DNA of 64,000 nucleotides from PALSA-693 sp963781155 (GTDB lineage Bacteria > Actinomycetota > Acidimicrobiia > Acidimicrobiales > Palsa-688), in assembly GCA_963781155.1 (NCBI GenBank), contig CAWAEC010000012.1, forward strand, positions 62,001-126,000. The letters are read 5' to 3'. The stretch's first letter is position 1; every line of letters begins with the position of its first letter. The position numbers were made by a program, and so were the translations under genes. Under the pieces are notes generated by a model that ran no database searches, was not told the origin of the DNA, and saw only the letters and a list, made by a program, of their open reading frames with translations. Positions 43,646 through 52,610 of this stretch are shown piece by piece.

Positions 43646-44830
43646 ATGCCAGGATCCGTCATCGTCGCCGGCGCGCGAACCCCGATCGGCAAGCTCTCGG
43701 GCGCGCTGGGGTCTTTTTCCGCAGTCGAGCTGGGTGCTTTTGCCATCCGGGCCGCACTCGAGCGAGCTGCCACTCAGCCCGGCGAGGTCGACTACGTCAT
43801 CATGGGCCAGGTCATCCTGGCCGGGTCCGGTCAGGTACCAGCGCGTCAGGCAGCCACGGGCGCAGGCATTCCCATGACCACGCCGGCTCTGGTTATCAAC
43901 AAGGCCTGTCTTTCCGGTTTGAACGCCATCTACCAGGCGGACTTGATGATTGCCGCCGGTGATGCCGAGATCATCGTCGCGGGAGGCATGGAGTCGATGA
44001 CCTCCGCCCCGCACCTGCTCCTCGGAGCCCGCCACGGCTATCGCCTGGGCGACTCGGTCCTTCACGACGCCCTCATGTACGACGGACTCGAGGACGCCCG
44101 AACGCACGAAACCATGGGCCTGGACACCGAGCATTACCTGCCCCAGTTTCCGGCTGTGACCCACGAACGCCAGGACGCCTTCTCGGCGGCCTCGCACGAA
44201 CGGGCCGCCCGGGCCACCAAGGATGGCCTGCTCGGAGCAGAGATCGTCCCCGTGGAGGTCCCCCAACGCAAGGGCGAGCCGCTCCTGGTCGAGACCGACG
44301 AGGGAATCCGGCCCGGCACCACCCCCGAATCACTGGGCGCGTTGCGGCCGGCCTTCGTGCCGAACGGGTCGGTCACCGCCGGTAACGCCTCACAGATCTC
44401 CGATGGGGCGTCCGCGGTCGTGGTCATGTCGGAGGCCGCCGCCGAACGCCACGGCGTCCAGCCGCTCGGGCGTGTCGTCAGCTACGGGATGGTGGCCGGA
44501 CCGGACACGTGCCTGATGACCCAGCCCTCCCGCTCGACCGCGATTGCCTTGCGAAAGGCCGGGTTGTCCGTCGCCGACATCGACGTTTACGAGTTCAACG
44601 AGGCGTTCGCAGCCGTGCCGCTGGCGTCGGCCGACGAACTCGGCCTGCCGCTCGACGTCGTGAATCCCAATGGCGGGGCGATCGCGCTGGGCCATCCGAT
44701 TGGCGCATCCGGGAGCCGCCTGGCGCTCACCCTCCTGCACGAATTGCGCCGGCGTGGCGGTGGCACCGGGGTCGCGGCCCTCTGCGGCGGCGGCGGCCAG
44801 GGCGACGCCCTGGTGGTACGCGCCGGCTAA
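43646..44830 (+). CDS. Acetyl-CoA C-acetyltransferase (thiolase)
   Basis: 394 residues. Catalytic Cys88 in NKACLSG, NGSVTAGNASQISDGA near 236, the histidine region NEAFAA near 312, GGAIALGHPIGASG near 340, and the second cysteine in ALCGGGGQGDA near 377. Condenses or cleaves acetyl-CoA/acetoacetyl-CoA or beta-ketoacyl-CoA. Its divergent arrangement with mce fits a small propionate/fatty-acid locus. Confidence 0.94.
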   Translation: MPGSVIVAGARTPIGKLSGALGSFSAVELGAFAIRAALERAATQPGEVDYVIMGQVILAGSGQVPARQAATGAGIPMTTPALVINKACLSGLNAIYQADLMIAAGDAEIIVAGGMESMTSAPHLLLGARHGYRLGDSVLHDALMYDGLEDARTHETMGLDTEHYLPQFPAVTHERQDAFSAASHERAARATKDGLLGAEIVPVEVPQRKGEPLLVETDEGIRPGTTPESLGALRPAFVPNGSVTAGNASQISDGASAVVVMSEAAAERHGVQPLGRVVSYGMVAGPDTCLMTQPSRSTAIALRKAGLSVADIDVYEFNEAFAAVPLASADELGLPLDVVNPNGGAIALGHPIGASGSRLALTLLHELRRRGGGTGVAALCGGGGQGDALVVRAG

Positions 44831-44888
44831 CCGGCTGCTGCGGCCCCCGGTCCAGCGCCGGGACGGCGGCGACCATCCGGTGCGCCGG

Positions 44889-44894
44889 TACGGT
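44889..44894 (+). promoter_or_regulatory. -10 box of the panE-like gene
   Basis: TACGGT, 6 nt before GTG 44901; sets the start where a long open frame continues upstream. Confidence 0.5.
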
Positions 44895-44900
44895 GGCCGC

Positions 44901-45797
44901 GTGCGCGTCGCTGTCATCGGGGCCGGAGCCATCGGGACGGTGCTGGCCGGCGCCGCCTGCGATGCCGGTCACGACGTCACGGTCTGCACCCGTACGCCGA
45001 TCGATACCTTGGTCCTGGAGCGCGACGGAGAGGTCCGGGCGCTGCCGGTCACTGTCCTGGCCGATCCGGACGACGCTGGACGCGGCGGCTCCACTCCGGC
45101 CGACGTGATGTGGGTGGCGACCAAGGTGGGCGACTCGGCTGGGACCGCACCGTGGTTGGGTCGGTTCTGCGGGCCCGACACCCTGGTGGCGGCTGCCCAA
45201 AACGGACTCGACCACCACGATCGCCTCGCCCCCTATACCCCGGCCAGCCGGGTGGTGCCGGCGCTCGCCTACGTCGCCGCTGAGCGGATCGACCGGGCCC
45301 GGGTCGTGCATCTCGGCGGTGACCGGATCGTCGTTCCCCAGGGGGAAGCCGAGGCCATCCTGGCCGACGCCGCCGGCACCGGCCTGGTGATCCACGGGAC
45401 CCGCGACATCTGGACCGCCAGCTGGAGAAAGCTGCTCGGCAATCTGGTCGCCAACCCCATCACCACGTTGACGCTACGGCGGATAGGAGTAATGAAGGAC
45501 CCGGGTATCTCCGAACTGGCCCGCGGTCTGCTGGTGGAAGCCGTAGCGGTGGGACAGGCAGAGGGAGCTCGCCTCAACGACGACGACGTGGAACGGGTGC
45601 TGGCCGGAACCAGACAGTATGGCGATCGAACGGGAAGCTCGATGCTGTACGACCGTCTGGCGGCCCGGCCTCTGGAGCATCAACATCTCACCGGAGAGGT
45701 TGTCCGTCGGGCCGCGCAACACGGCATCCCTGTTCCGCTCAACACCGCCGTCCTGGCTCTCCTCGACGCGCTGGACCGGGGCCGGGACGTGAAGTGA
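44901..45797 (+). CDS. panE: Ketopantoate reductase (PanE/ApbA family)
   Basis: 298 residues. NADPH-dependent reduction of 2-dehydropantoate to pantoate in CoA synthesis. Rossmann motif GAGAIGTVLAGAA near residue 6, VATKVGDS near 72, AAQNGLDHHD near 97, and the catalytic WRKLLGNLVANPITTLT near 174 with the lysine. Sequence in the C-terminal domain is typical. Several paralogues in this family use other 2-keto acids, so the role is probable rather than certain. Converges on recR. Confidence 0.85.
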   Translation: MRVAVIGAGAIGTVLAGAACDAGHDVTVCTRTPIDTLVLERDGEVRALPVTVLADPDDAGRGGSTPADVMWVATKVGDSAGTAPWLGRFCGPDTLVAAAQNGLDHHDRLAPYTPASRVVPALAYVAAERIDRARVVHLGGDRIVVPQGEAEAILADAAGTGLVIHGTRDIWTASWRKLLGNLVANPITTLTLRRIGVMKDPGISELARGLLVEAVAVGQAEGARLNDDDVERVLAGTRQYGDRTGSSMLYDRLAARPLEHQHLTGEVVRRAAQHGIPVPLNTAVLALLDALDRGRDVK

Positions 45798-45838
45798 TGG
45801 CGACGTCCGATGATCGACCTGAACTCTCTGCGGGGTTG

Positions 45839-46459
45839 CTAGCCCAGTTCCCGTCGGCCCTCGAGGGCGCGCCCCAGCGTGAGCTCGTCGGCATATTCGA
45901 GATCCCCCCCGACCGGCAACCCACTCGCGATCCGGGTCACCTTCACGGGAGCGGCCTTCAGCAAGGAGGCCAGGTACAGGGCCGTGGCGTCACCCTCAAT
46001 GTTGGGGTTGGTGCAGAGGATGACCTCTTTGATGTCCTCGGCTTCAATGCGGGCCAGCAATTCCCGGACCCGGAGCTTGTCGGGCCCGATCCCGTCGATG
46101 GGGCTGATCGCACCCTGCAGCACGTGGTACCGCCCGTGGTACTCGCGGGTCTTTTCCACGGCGACCACGTCGCGCGGCTCTTCCACCACGCACACCACAG
46201 TCGGATCCCGGCGCCCGTCCCGGCAGATCTCGCACTCGGGGCCGCTCGTGGGCCCGTCCAGCCCGCTTTCGGCGATGTTGTAGCAGCGCCGGCACCAGGA
46301 AACCCGTTCCTTGACCACATTGATGGCCCGGGCCAGGCGCAGGGCGTCGTCCGGGGACAGCTTGAGGAGGTAAAAAGCAATGCGCTGTGCTGACTTGGGT
46401 CCGATTCCCGGCAACCGGCCGAGTTCGTCGATGAGATCCTGAACCGGGGCGGCGTACAT
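45839..46459 (-). CDS. recR: Recombination protein RecR
   Basis: 206 residues. Helix-hairpin-helix PVQDLIDELGRLPGIGPKSAQR near 6, a zinc finger with CRRCYN and CEIC near 55-80, and a Toprim domain (VCVVEEPRDVVAVE near 89). Works with RecF/RecO to load RecA at gaps. ATG 46459 is chosen from the TAGTGT box 9 nt away. Last gene of dnaX-ybaB-recR on the minus strand, though it has its own promoter. Confidence 0.95.
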   Translation of the reverse strand: MYAAPVQDLIDELGRLPGIGPKSAQRIAFYLLKLSPDDALRLARAINVVKERVSWCRRCYNIAESGLDGPTSGPECEICRDGRRDPTVVCVVEEPRDVVAVEKTREYHGRYHVLQGAISPIDGIGPDKLRVRELLARIEAEDIKEVILCTNPNIEGDATALYLASLLKAAPVKVTRIASGLPVGGDLEYADELTLGRALEGRRELG

Positions 46460-46468
46460 CGCCAACGG

Positions 46469-46474
46469 ACACTA
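46469..46474 (-). promoter_or_regulatory. -10 box of recR
   Basis: TAGTGT (minus strand), 9 nt before ATG 46459, inside the gap after ybaB. Confidence 0.4.
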
Positions 46475-46500
46475 CCCACCGCTGTTGGCGTAACAGGTGG

Positions 46501-46839
46501 TTACTGGCCGAGCAGGCCGCCCAGACCGCCTCCGATGTCCAGGTCTCCGAGGGCGTCGGCCGCCCCTGCGTGGGCTTGTTCGACGACGTCACGCAAGGCC
46601 GCCAGGATCAGGTCCTGCAACATGTCGACGTCAGCAGGGTCGACCACAGACGGGTCGATGGACACCTCTTGAAATTCCAGGTCGCCGGTGGCCCTCACCC
46701 GTACTGCGCCGCCGCCGGCGCGGCCTTCAAGTACCCGGGCGGCGGCAGACGCCTGGGCCTCCTGAAGGTTCTGCTGCATCTCCCCGAGCCGGGACAGCAG
46801 CGCGTTCAGATCGGGAACGGGTTGATCTTCGCTGCTCAC
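46501..46839 (-). CDS. ybaB: YbaB/EbfC nucleoid-associated protein
   Basis: 112 residues. Central LGEMQQNLQEAQASAAARVLEG helix and VRVRATGDLEFQEVSIDPSVVD strand set with the acidic DVDMLQDLILAALRDV helix are the family's pattern. Small DNA-binding dimer usually encoded between dnaX and recR, exactly as here. A glycine-rich tail (GGGLGGLLGQ) ends it. Overlaps dnaX by 4 bp. Confidence 0.92.
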   Translation of the reverse strand: MSSEDQPVPDLNALLSRLGEMQQNLQEAQASAAARVLEGRAGGGAVRVRATGDLEFQEVSIDPSVVDPADVDMLQDLILAALRDVVEQAHAGAADALGDLDIGGGLGGLLGQ

Positions 46840-48705
46840 GTTGGCACCTCCTCGGCGCCGGGGAACGCCTCCAGCAGGCGCTGCTCCGGCGAGAGTACCC
46901 CCGGCGGGGCGTCAACCAGGTCGTCAAGGTCGATCGTCGCCGGGTCGTCCGGCGCCGGCCCGGACGGCGCCGTCGATGTGGCTCCAGGCAGCACGGCATC
47001 ATCCAGCACCAGTCGGAGCGGCACCGGCCGGCCGAAGTGGGCCGCCAGGGCGGCCTCGACTTCCGCCCGGTTGGGCTCGGCCCGGGCCAGCAGGCCCCGA
47101 TCCGGGACCGCATAGACGGCGGCACCGTCGTCGACGCCGACAAAACGACCCGAGGACAGGTAGACCTTCACGCCAGGGCGAAGGGCGGGGAGAATCGTGT
47201 CGCCCCAGGCGATCGTCAGGGCCTCCCGTGTGGGTAGCGGACCGGTGGAATCGGACGCAGAGGACGCCGGAGCAGGGGCGGCAGGGCTGGTCACGGGCGG
47301 CGGCGAGATTGCTGGCGGCGTCGAGGTAGCTGGACCCGGCGGGGCCGGATCGAACGGTGGACCCGGGTCACCGGAAGCGGCCGACGACGATGGCGCGGAC
47401 GCCGGCTGGGAACCGGTCGCGGCCGAGTCCGGTACTGAACGGGGTCGCCGGTGAGCGCCCAGGGCAGATTGTGATGCAGCGGCGGTCACCGGTGGTGGCG
47501 AGCCATCCGGCCGGCGAGGCGCTGACGGTTCGGGCGGCGGGAGTGAACTTACAGCCGGCACCGAGACCGCGCCGTCCCCTCTTTCCCCAATGACGCGCTC
47601 CAGGCGCTCGATCCGCGCGAGGAGAGCAGCCCGGCTGTCGTCCGCATCGGCTGCGGCCAACCGGACCAGAGCCACCTCCAACGTGATGCGCGGGTCCGGG
47701 GAATCCCGCATGTCGATGAGGGCCTGTCCGAGCACCTCCATGGCTCGCACCAGGGCCGGGGTCCCGAGCCGGCGCGCCTGCGCTTCGACGTCGGCGGCCG
47801 CGTCGTCACTCAGCAGCACGAGCGCCCGGGCCTGGGTGGCCAGGAACCCGTTTCGCAACTGCTCGAGCAGGTCCGTCCCGAGCCGCCGGGCATCCCGGCC
47901 GGCCGACACCGCCTCGGCGACCTCCAGCAGGACCCGACCGGGATCGCGGTCGGCGATGGCATCGACGATGTCGGACAGGATGACGCCCTCGTCGTCCACG
48001 GTGCCGGCGGCCGCCACCTGGTCGAGGGCGGACAGGGCGTCCCGGGCAGAGCCGTGGCCGCGGCGCACGACGAGGTCGATCGCCTCGGGGGGGACGCCGA
48101 GAGCGGCCCGGTCGTTGACTTCCTTGAGCAGGCCGGAGAGCACCTCCGGGCCGAGCAGCCGGAACTCGAAATGCTGCGTACGGCTGCGGATGGTGGGGAG
48201 GACTTTCTGCGGGTCGGTGGTGGCCAGGACGAAGATCACATGGCCGGGCGGGTCCTCCAGCGTCTTGAGCAGAGCGCTGGCCGCGGCCGAGGTCATCTGG
48301 TGAACCTCGTCGATGATGTACACCTTCCACCGGCCGGGACTGCCGAGGGCCACCCGCCCGAGCAGGTCGCGCATCTCATCGATACCCCGATTGCTGGCGG
48401 AGTCGAGTTCCTGCACGTCCAGGGAAACGCCCTGGCGAATGGCCACGCAGGAGGCGCAGGTCCCGTCCGGCTCGCCGTCCGCAGGATGCTCGCAGTTGAG
48501 CGCCATGGCCAGGATGCGCGCCGTCGATGTCTTGCCCGTGCCCCGCGGGCCCGCTGAACAGATAGGCATGGGCCACCTTGCCGTCCCGAACCGCGTGGCG
48601 GAGGGCCCGGGTGACGTGCTCCTGCCCGAGCACGTCAGCGAACCGCTGGGGGCGGAAGCGGCGGTACAGCGCTTGGTAGGCAGGCAGGGGCTCGGCGTCG
48701 GACAT
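46836..48705 (-). CDS. dnaX: DNA polymerase III gamma/tau subunit, frameshifted
   Basis: About 623 residues. The clamp-loader ATPase is clear: YQALYRRFRPQRFADVLGQEH at the start, P-loop GPRGTGKTSTA, zinc cysteines CEHP and CASC, DEVHQMTSAAASALLKTLE (Walker B), and the SRTQHFEF sensor. A proline/alanine-rich linker and tau-like C-terminal domain follow. The frame changes at about 48541-48556 in GGGCCCGCGGGG within the P-loop; this is not the programmed frameshift site of dnaX, so error is likely. Starts at ATG 48705 after a TAGGCT box. Confidence 0.92.
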
Positions 48706-48714
48706 CGCCCATCC

Positions 48715-48720
48715 AGCCTA
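48715..48720 (-). promoter_or_regulatory. -10 box of dnaX
   Basis: TAGGCT (minus strand), 9 nt before ATG 48705. Confidence 0.45.
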
Positions 48721-48784
48721 CGGCAGGGGTGGGACAGTCCAACCCGCCGCCCCCGGCGAGGCGGCCGGCACCCGGCGCGACGGT

Positions 48785-48875
48785 CAGGCGGACTGCGGCA
48801 CACGGAACGATCCGCTGAGAGCTGCTGCCGTCAGGCCCTGACTCGGTTCACGGTGCTCCGTTGCGCAGGACCCGA
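48785..48875 (-). ncRNA. ffs: Signal recognition particle RNA (small 4.5S type)
   Basis: The minus strand at 48821-48842 reads GTCAGGGCCTGACGGCAGCAGC in two pieces, GTCAGGGCC and TGACGGCAGCAGC, matching the SRP domain IV core (GTCAGG-CC-tetraloop-GG-AGCAGC) with TGAC in place of the usual GGAA tetraloop. GTGAACC precedes it as expected. The flanks CTGCG/CGCAG and ACGGA/TCCGT extend the hairpin. Its place directly before dnaX is the usual actinobacterial site. Ends are estimated. Confidence 0.75.
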
Positions 48876-48935
48876 CCGCCGCGCCCGGCGCCGGCCCACT
48901 CCCGGGCACGATAGCCTAGAAGATCGCCCTGACAA

Positions 48936-49023
48936 GGAGGGGTGCGAGAGCGGCCGAATCGGCACGATTGGAAATCGTGTGTCCTGCAAGGGACCGTGGG
49001 TTCAAATCCCACCCTCTCCGCCA
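48936..49023 (+). tRNA. tRNA-Ser(GGA)
   Basis: Cloverleaf with acceptor GGAGGGG/CCTCTCC, D-arm GAGAGCGGCC, anticodon stem CACGATT and loop TTGGAAA with GGA, a long class-II variable arm (GTCC-TGCAA-GGAC) and T-loop GGTTCAAATCC. CCA is encoded. Reads UCC/UCU codons. It is divergent from the SRP RNA and dnaX. Confidence 0.97.
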
Positions 49024-49104
49024 AGCGGGCATCGCCTGGTCAGCGGGGGTGCGAGCACCCTCCGCCGGCCGGGGGACCCGTCGCAGCAGACTGGCTCGAG
49101 AGTG

Positions 49105-50373
49105 TCAGTCCCAGACGACGGGCAACTGATCAGGACCTCGCTCATACATGCCAATGATCCTGGGCGGGTCAGCATCTGGAGCGAGACGCAGGTTCGGCAG
49201 GCGGTCCAGCAGGGCGTTGATGGCAGTCGTGATCTCCGCCCGCGCGACGTGCATGCCCAGGCAGATGTGAGGGCCGTTCCCGAAAGCCAAGCTGGGCAGC
49301 AACGGTCGATCGATATCGAAGGCATCAGGATTCGACCACCGCTCAGGATCGCGATTTCCGGCACCGAGGCACATGTGCATCACCGCGCCGGCCGGGACCG
49401 GCACTCCGTAAAACTCGGCGTCACGCGCCGCGTAGCGAGCGAACGTCGGATCGGTCGACGTCCATCGCAGCGACTCCTCGATCGTGGGCCGCAGCAGCGA
49501 ACGGTCCTGGCGGACCCGGTCAAGGATCGCCGGGTGGGTGAGGAGAGCGGCCAGCGTGATGCCGAGCTGCTTCCAGGTCGTGCCCGAGCCCGCCGCCAGG
49601 AGTAAGTAGGAGAAAGAGAAAATCTCCGGGTCCGACAATCGGTGGACACCTTCCTCGTCTTGCAGCTCGGCCTGGCAGAGCACGCTGATCAGGTCGTCCT
49701 CCGGCTGCTCCCGCCTGGCCGCGATGACTGGCATCAAGATGCGCTGCATCGTCGCATAGCCGAGGCCGGCGTTCCTCCCCTCGCCGCGCGAGATGGCCGC
49801 CCGGATGTCGAGGGCGTCCTCGATGTCCACACCGAAGCTGCCGGTGATGGTCAACATCGGAATAGCCGCGTCGAAATCGACATTGAGCTCCGCCTGGCCG
49901 TCACCCTCGAAGGTATCGATCAAGGCCTGAACCGTGGTGGCGATCCAGCGCTCGATCCACCATTTGGCTTGATTGGGAACGAACGAGGGTTGCACCAGGC
50001 CCCGATAACGCCGGTGGCGTACGCCGTTCATCCCGAGAATGCTGCTTTGGACGCCTACGCTTTCGTCGTCGTCGAGGTCCGGCGGAGAGGAGACGAACAG
50101 TCCGTCATCCCGGAACGCCTCCGAGCAGGCGGCGTAGCTGAACGCGGAGAAGTGGGGTCGATCGGGCTCCGGAAGCCCCTGGAACCCCCCTTCCATCTCA
50201 TAGTCGAGCAGCTCGTGGACCGTTCCTGCGTGTACCGGGCCGGTCGCTCTCAGGTGTTGGAACGCAGGATACGGATCCGCCTCGTAAAGGGGAGCATTTC
50301 CCTCCCCCCGCCGGCGCAGGTCAAAGAGGTCTCGAATTCGTGCCTGGTCGAGCTTCAGGATTTCCGGCTTCAT
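49105..50373 (-). CDS. Cytochrome P450
   Basis: 422 residues. I-helix LLAAGSGTTWKQLG near 258, K-helix EESLRW near 299, and heme loop AFGNGPHICLGMH near 364. N-terminal DQARIRDLFDLRRRG and the GLPEPDRPHFSAFSYAA region suggest a bacterial terpenoid/steroid-type P450. AAGGAGGA precedes the ATG. Last gene of the minus-strand cluster 49-58 kb; no ferredoxin gene is visible. Confidence 0.93.
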   Translation of the reverse strand: MKPEILKLDQARIRDLFDLRRRGEGNAPLYEADPYPAFQHLRATGPVHAGTVHELLDYEMEGGFQGLPEPDRPHFSAFSYAACSEAFRDDGLFVSSPPDLDDDESVGVQSSILGMNGVRHRRYRGLVQPSFVPNQAKWWIERWIATTVQALIDTFEGDGQAELNVDFDAAIPMLTITGSFGVDIEDALDIRAAISRGEGRNAGLGYATMQRILMPVIAARREQPEDDLISVLCQAELQDEEGVHRLSDPEIFSFSYLLLAAGSGTTWKQLGITLAALLTHPAILDRVRQDRSLLRPTIEESLRWTSTDPTFARYAARDAEFYGVPVPAGAVMHMCLGAGNRDPERWSNPDAFDIDRPLLPSLAFGNGPHICLGMHVARAEITTAINALLDRLPNLRLAPDADPPRIIGMYERGPDQLPVVWD

Positions 50374-50446
50374 GATCCTCCTTCAGATGAGCGCCGAGAA
50401 GGCACTACTTCGACGACTGCAGTCCATCCGGTCCGTCACCGGACTG

Positions 50447-51766
50447 TCAAGGGACAGCCACCCGATTACCGCACACCGGCTTGCCGTCGGACGGGACCGG
50501 AACATAGCTGTGACCCACGATCTGCACGAAGTACCCGCACTCCGTCGCCGGGAGCATTCCGACCGTGGCGAAGTTGGTAAACGATACGGGACTTGCCAAC
50601 AGGCCATCGGCGTTGTACGAGCTGACCTTCCGGAGGTTGGAGATGAACGTCTGTCGGGTGGGATTGGACCCCGCTACCTGCAAGCCCTTGATCATCAGGT
50701 CGGCCGCTTCGTACCCGTAATCGATGTTGAGGCTCGGTATCCCGCCTTTGAACGGGGTGTACTTCTCCAGGTTGGCCAGCATCTGCTGCGCAGCGGCGTT
50801 TGGCGGAGTGAAGTTGACTGCCGGAACCTCCGCATAGTCGCCTTGCGAAGCGCTGAGAGCCGTTGGGCTGTCAAGCAGGTTCTGGTCATACGATGTCGCA
50901 TACACCTGCTTGGCCTGGCTGCCGCCCTGCTTGATGGCGCTGCTGAGGGAGACGTTGCCCGCCAGCCCCATCAAGCCCAGAAGACCGTCGCAGCCCGAAG
51001 ACTTGACCGACAGGGCGAGCGGGGTGAAGTCATAGGCAGCGAACGGGACCGACGTGTTCTTGTAGCAGGTCTTGATCCCGTCGAGCGAGGCAGCGTAGAA
51101 AGAGTCGTCGAGAGCCTGGATGGCAGAAGGACTGTTGATCGCCGCCCCAGCAAGTGAGGTAATGCCGATGTCCTTCATAAATCCGCCGAGGTTGGTGTAG
51201 GTGTAGTTCACCCCACCTACTGGCCCGGACGTCGGTACGGTCACGCTGAACATGTTGCTGTAGGGCTGCATGCCCCACTCCGGGCCGTCTACGGCGGCGC
51301 CGGTCACCGGTATGGCCTGCGCGTTGAGATACTTCACGCCGCCGAACGCCAGGGAGGAGTCCTCGATCACTCCGAAGACCTGGTGCTGTTGTACCACCTC
51401 TTCTGCGGCCAGATTGTTACCTGTGGGAGTGGACTGGTCGTCTGCGATTTCCAGCTGGAGAGGATGGCCGTTGACGCCGCCCACCGCGTTCTGGGCGTCG
51501 AACCTGGCCTGGGCGCCGAACTGCGAGTCGACGTAGCTCGACGACGCGCCACCCGTGGCGGAGTAGATGAAGCCGATCTTGATGGGTGTGCCGGTAGCTT
51601 GATGAGCGGCTCCCGTCGCCGTGGTTGCGCTGCTCGCCACCGTGGTAGCAGTGCTCTTACTGGAACTGCTCCCGCACGCCGCAGTCAGGAACGCCACCGG
51701 GGCAATGACGGCGATTGCGGTGGCCAAGCGGTGCAGGAACTTTGGACGTAGCCGGTTGCTGGACAT
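50447..51766 (-). CDS. ABC-type solute-binding lipoprotein (branched-chain/aromatic-like)
   Basis: 439 residues. Lipobox LTAAC with the lipidated cysteine at about residue 31, Ser/Thr linker, then a two-lobed binding protein of the Leu/Ile/Val or amide type: IKIGFIYSATGGASSS near 61, FDAQNAVGGVNGHPLQLEIADDQSTP near 88, VFGVIEDSS near 128. No permease or ATPase is adjacent. In relatives such receptors feed uptake of small acids. Located between P450 and TetR genes. GGGGGA precedes the ATG. Confidence 0.9.
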   Translation of the reverse strand: MSSNRLRPKFLHRLATAIAVIAPVAFLTAACGSSSSKSTATTVASSATTATGAAHQATGTPIKIGFIYSATGGASSSYVDSQFGAQARFDAQNAVGGVNGHPLQLEIADDQSTPTGNNLAAEEVVQQHQVFGVIEDSSLAFGGVKYLNAQAIPVTGAAVDGPEWGMQPYSNMFSVTVPTSGPVGGVNYTYTNLGGFMKDIGITSLAGAAINSPSAIQALDDSFYAASLDGIKTCYKNTSVPFAAYDFTPLALSVKSSGCDGLLGLMGLAGNVSLSSAIKQGGSQAKQVYATSYDQNLLDSPTALSASQGDYAEVPAVNFTPPNAAAQQMLANLEKYTPFKGGIPSLNIDYGYEAADLMIKGLQVAGSNPTRQTFISNLRKVSSYNADGLLASPVSFTNFATVGMLPATECGYFVQIVGHSYVPVPSDGKPVCGNRVAVP

Positions 51767-51864
51767 TTCAGGTTATTCCCCCTTGATAGAACATGCATTG
51801 ATTGTGGTAGAGGGGCGCGCGGCAGAACTGGCAGGTGATCAGAGCCGGTGGGTGGACTGTATGC

Positions 51865-52527
51865 CTACGAGGTGGTTTCCACCGCGATGGCCGGGCCGCC
51901 CAGGGCCGAGAGGCAAAAGGCCCAGACTCGTTTGGAGATCTCGTCTCCAGACTCGTCGATGGGAGCGAACGCGTAGTAGTGGAAAACGGCCATGACCAGC
52001 TGCATTACCAGCCAGGCGTCGTACTCGGGATTTCGCGACTCCAGAAGGCCCTCTTTCACTGCGGCCTGAACCTCCCGGAGAATGAGATCGGTCACCGGCC
52101 GGGTCGCGTCGGCAATCTCCTCCGGATAGAGCCGTTGCAACCGCCAATGCTCGGCCGTCACAAACTGCTGCGTCGCGCGCTCCTCTCCAGCGGCCCACGG
52201 GAAGGCCAGAATGGTGCAGACATAGAAGTGCAGGCGCTCCACCGGGCCCGCCAGACCCCGAGCTTGCTCTTCGTATTCCTCGACGGACCGGCCGATCATG
52301 TCCTCCAGGACCGCGAGCAAGAGCTGATCCTTGCTGGCGAAGTACCGATAAAACGTCTGCAAGGCGACGCCAGCTTCTTTGACCAGCTCCTGCGTCGTGA
52401 ACCCCGAACCCTTGGTCAGGATCAGGCGGCTGGCCGCATCCACAATCGCTCTCGCCTGCTGCATCCCGCGCGAGCGTGAACGCTGAACGATCGGGGAGCG
52501 GTCGGCAGCACGTTCCACCCAGGACAT
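51865..52527 (-). CDS. TetR-family transcriptional regulator
   Basis: 220 residues. N-terminal helix-turn-helix with TTQELVKEAGVALQTFYRYFASKDQLL near 44; the C-terminal domain is ligand-binding and unknown. Starts after a TAGTGT -10 box by 6 nt. It lies in the middle of the catabolic cluster and is the candidate to bind the palindrome upstream of the aldehyde dehydrogenase (57881). Confidence 0.9.
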   Translation of the reverse strand: MSWVERAADRSPIVQRSRSRGMQQARAIVDAASRLILTKGSGFTTQELVKEAGVALQTFYRYFASKDQLLLAVLEDMIGRSVEEYEEQARGLAGPVERLHFYVCTILAFPWAAGEERATQQFVTAEHWRLQRLYPEEIADATRPVTDLILREVQAAVKEGLLESRNPEYDAWLVMQLVMAVFHYYAFAPIDESGDEISKRVWAFCLSALGGPAIAVETTS

Positions 52528-52533
52528 CGGGAG

Positions 52534-52539
52534 ACACTA
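52534..52539 (-). promoter_or_regulatory. -10 box of the TetR gene
   Basis: TAGTGT (minus strand), 6 nt before ATG 52527, giving the regulator its own promoter inside the cluster. Confidence 0.5.
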
Positions 52540-52610
52540 TCTCGGCTCGCCGGCTACGCAGCCCCGGCAGGGCCGCCGCCCTCGACAACAGCTGCGGTCT
52601 CGCGACCCGC

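Noticed and set aside
46836..48705. Programmed frameshift of dnaX
   Set aside because: The break is in the Walker A motif near the N-terminus, not at a slippery A-run after domain III, so a programmed tau/gamma frameshift is not supported.
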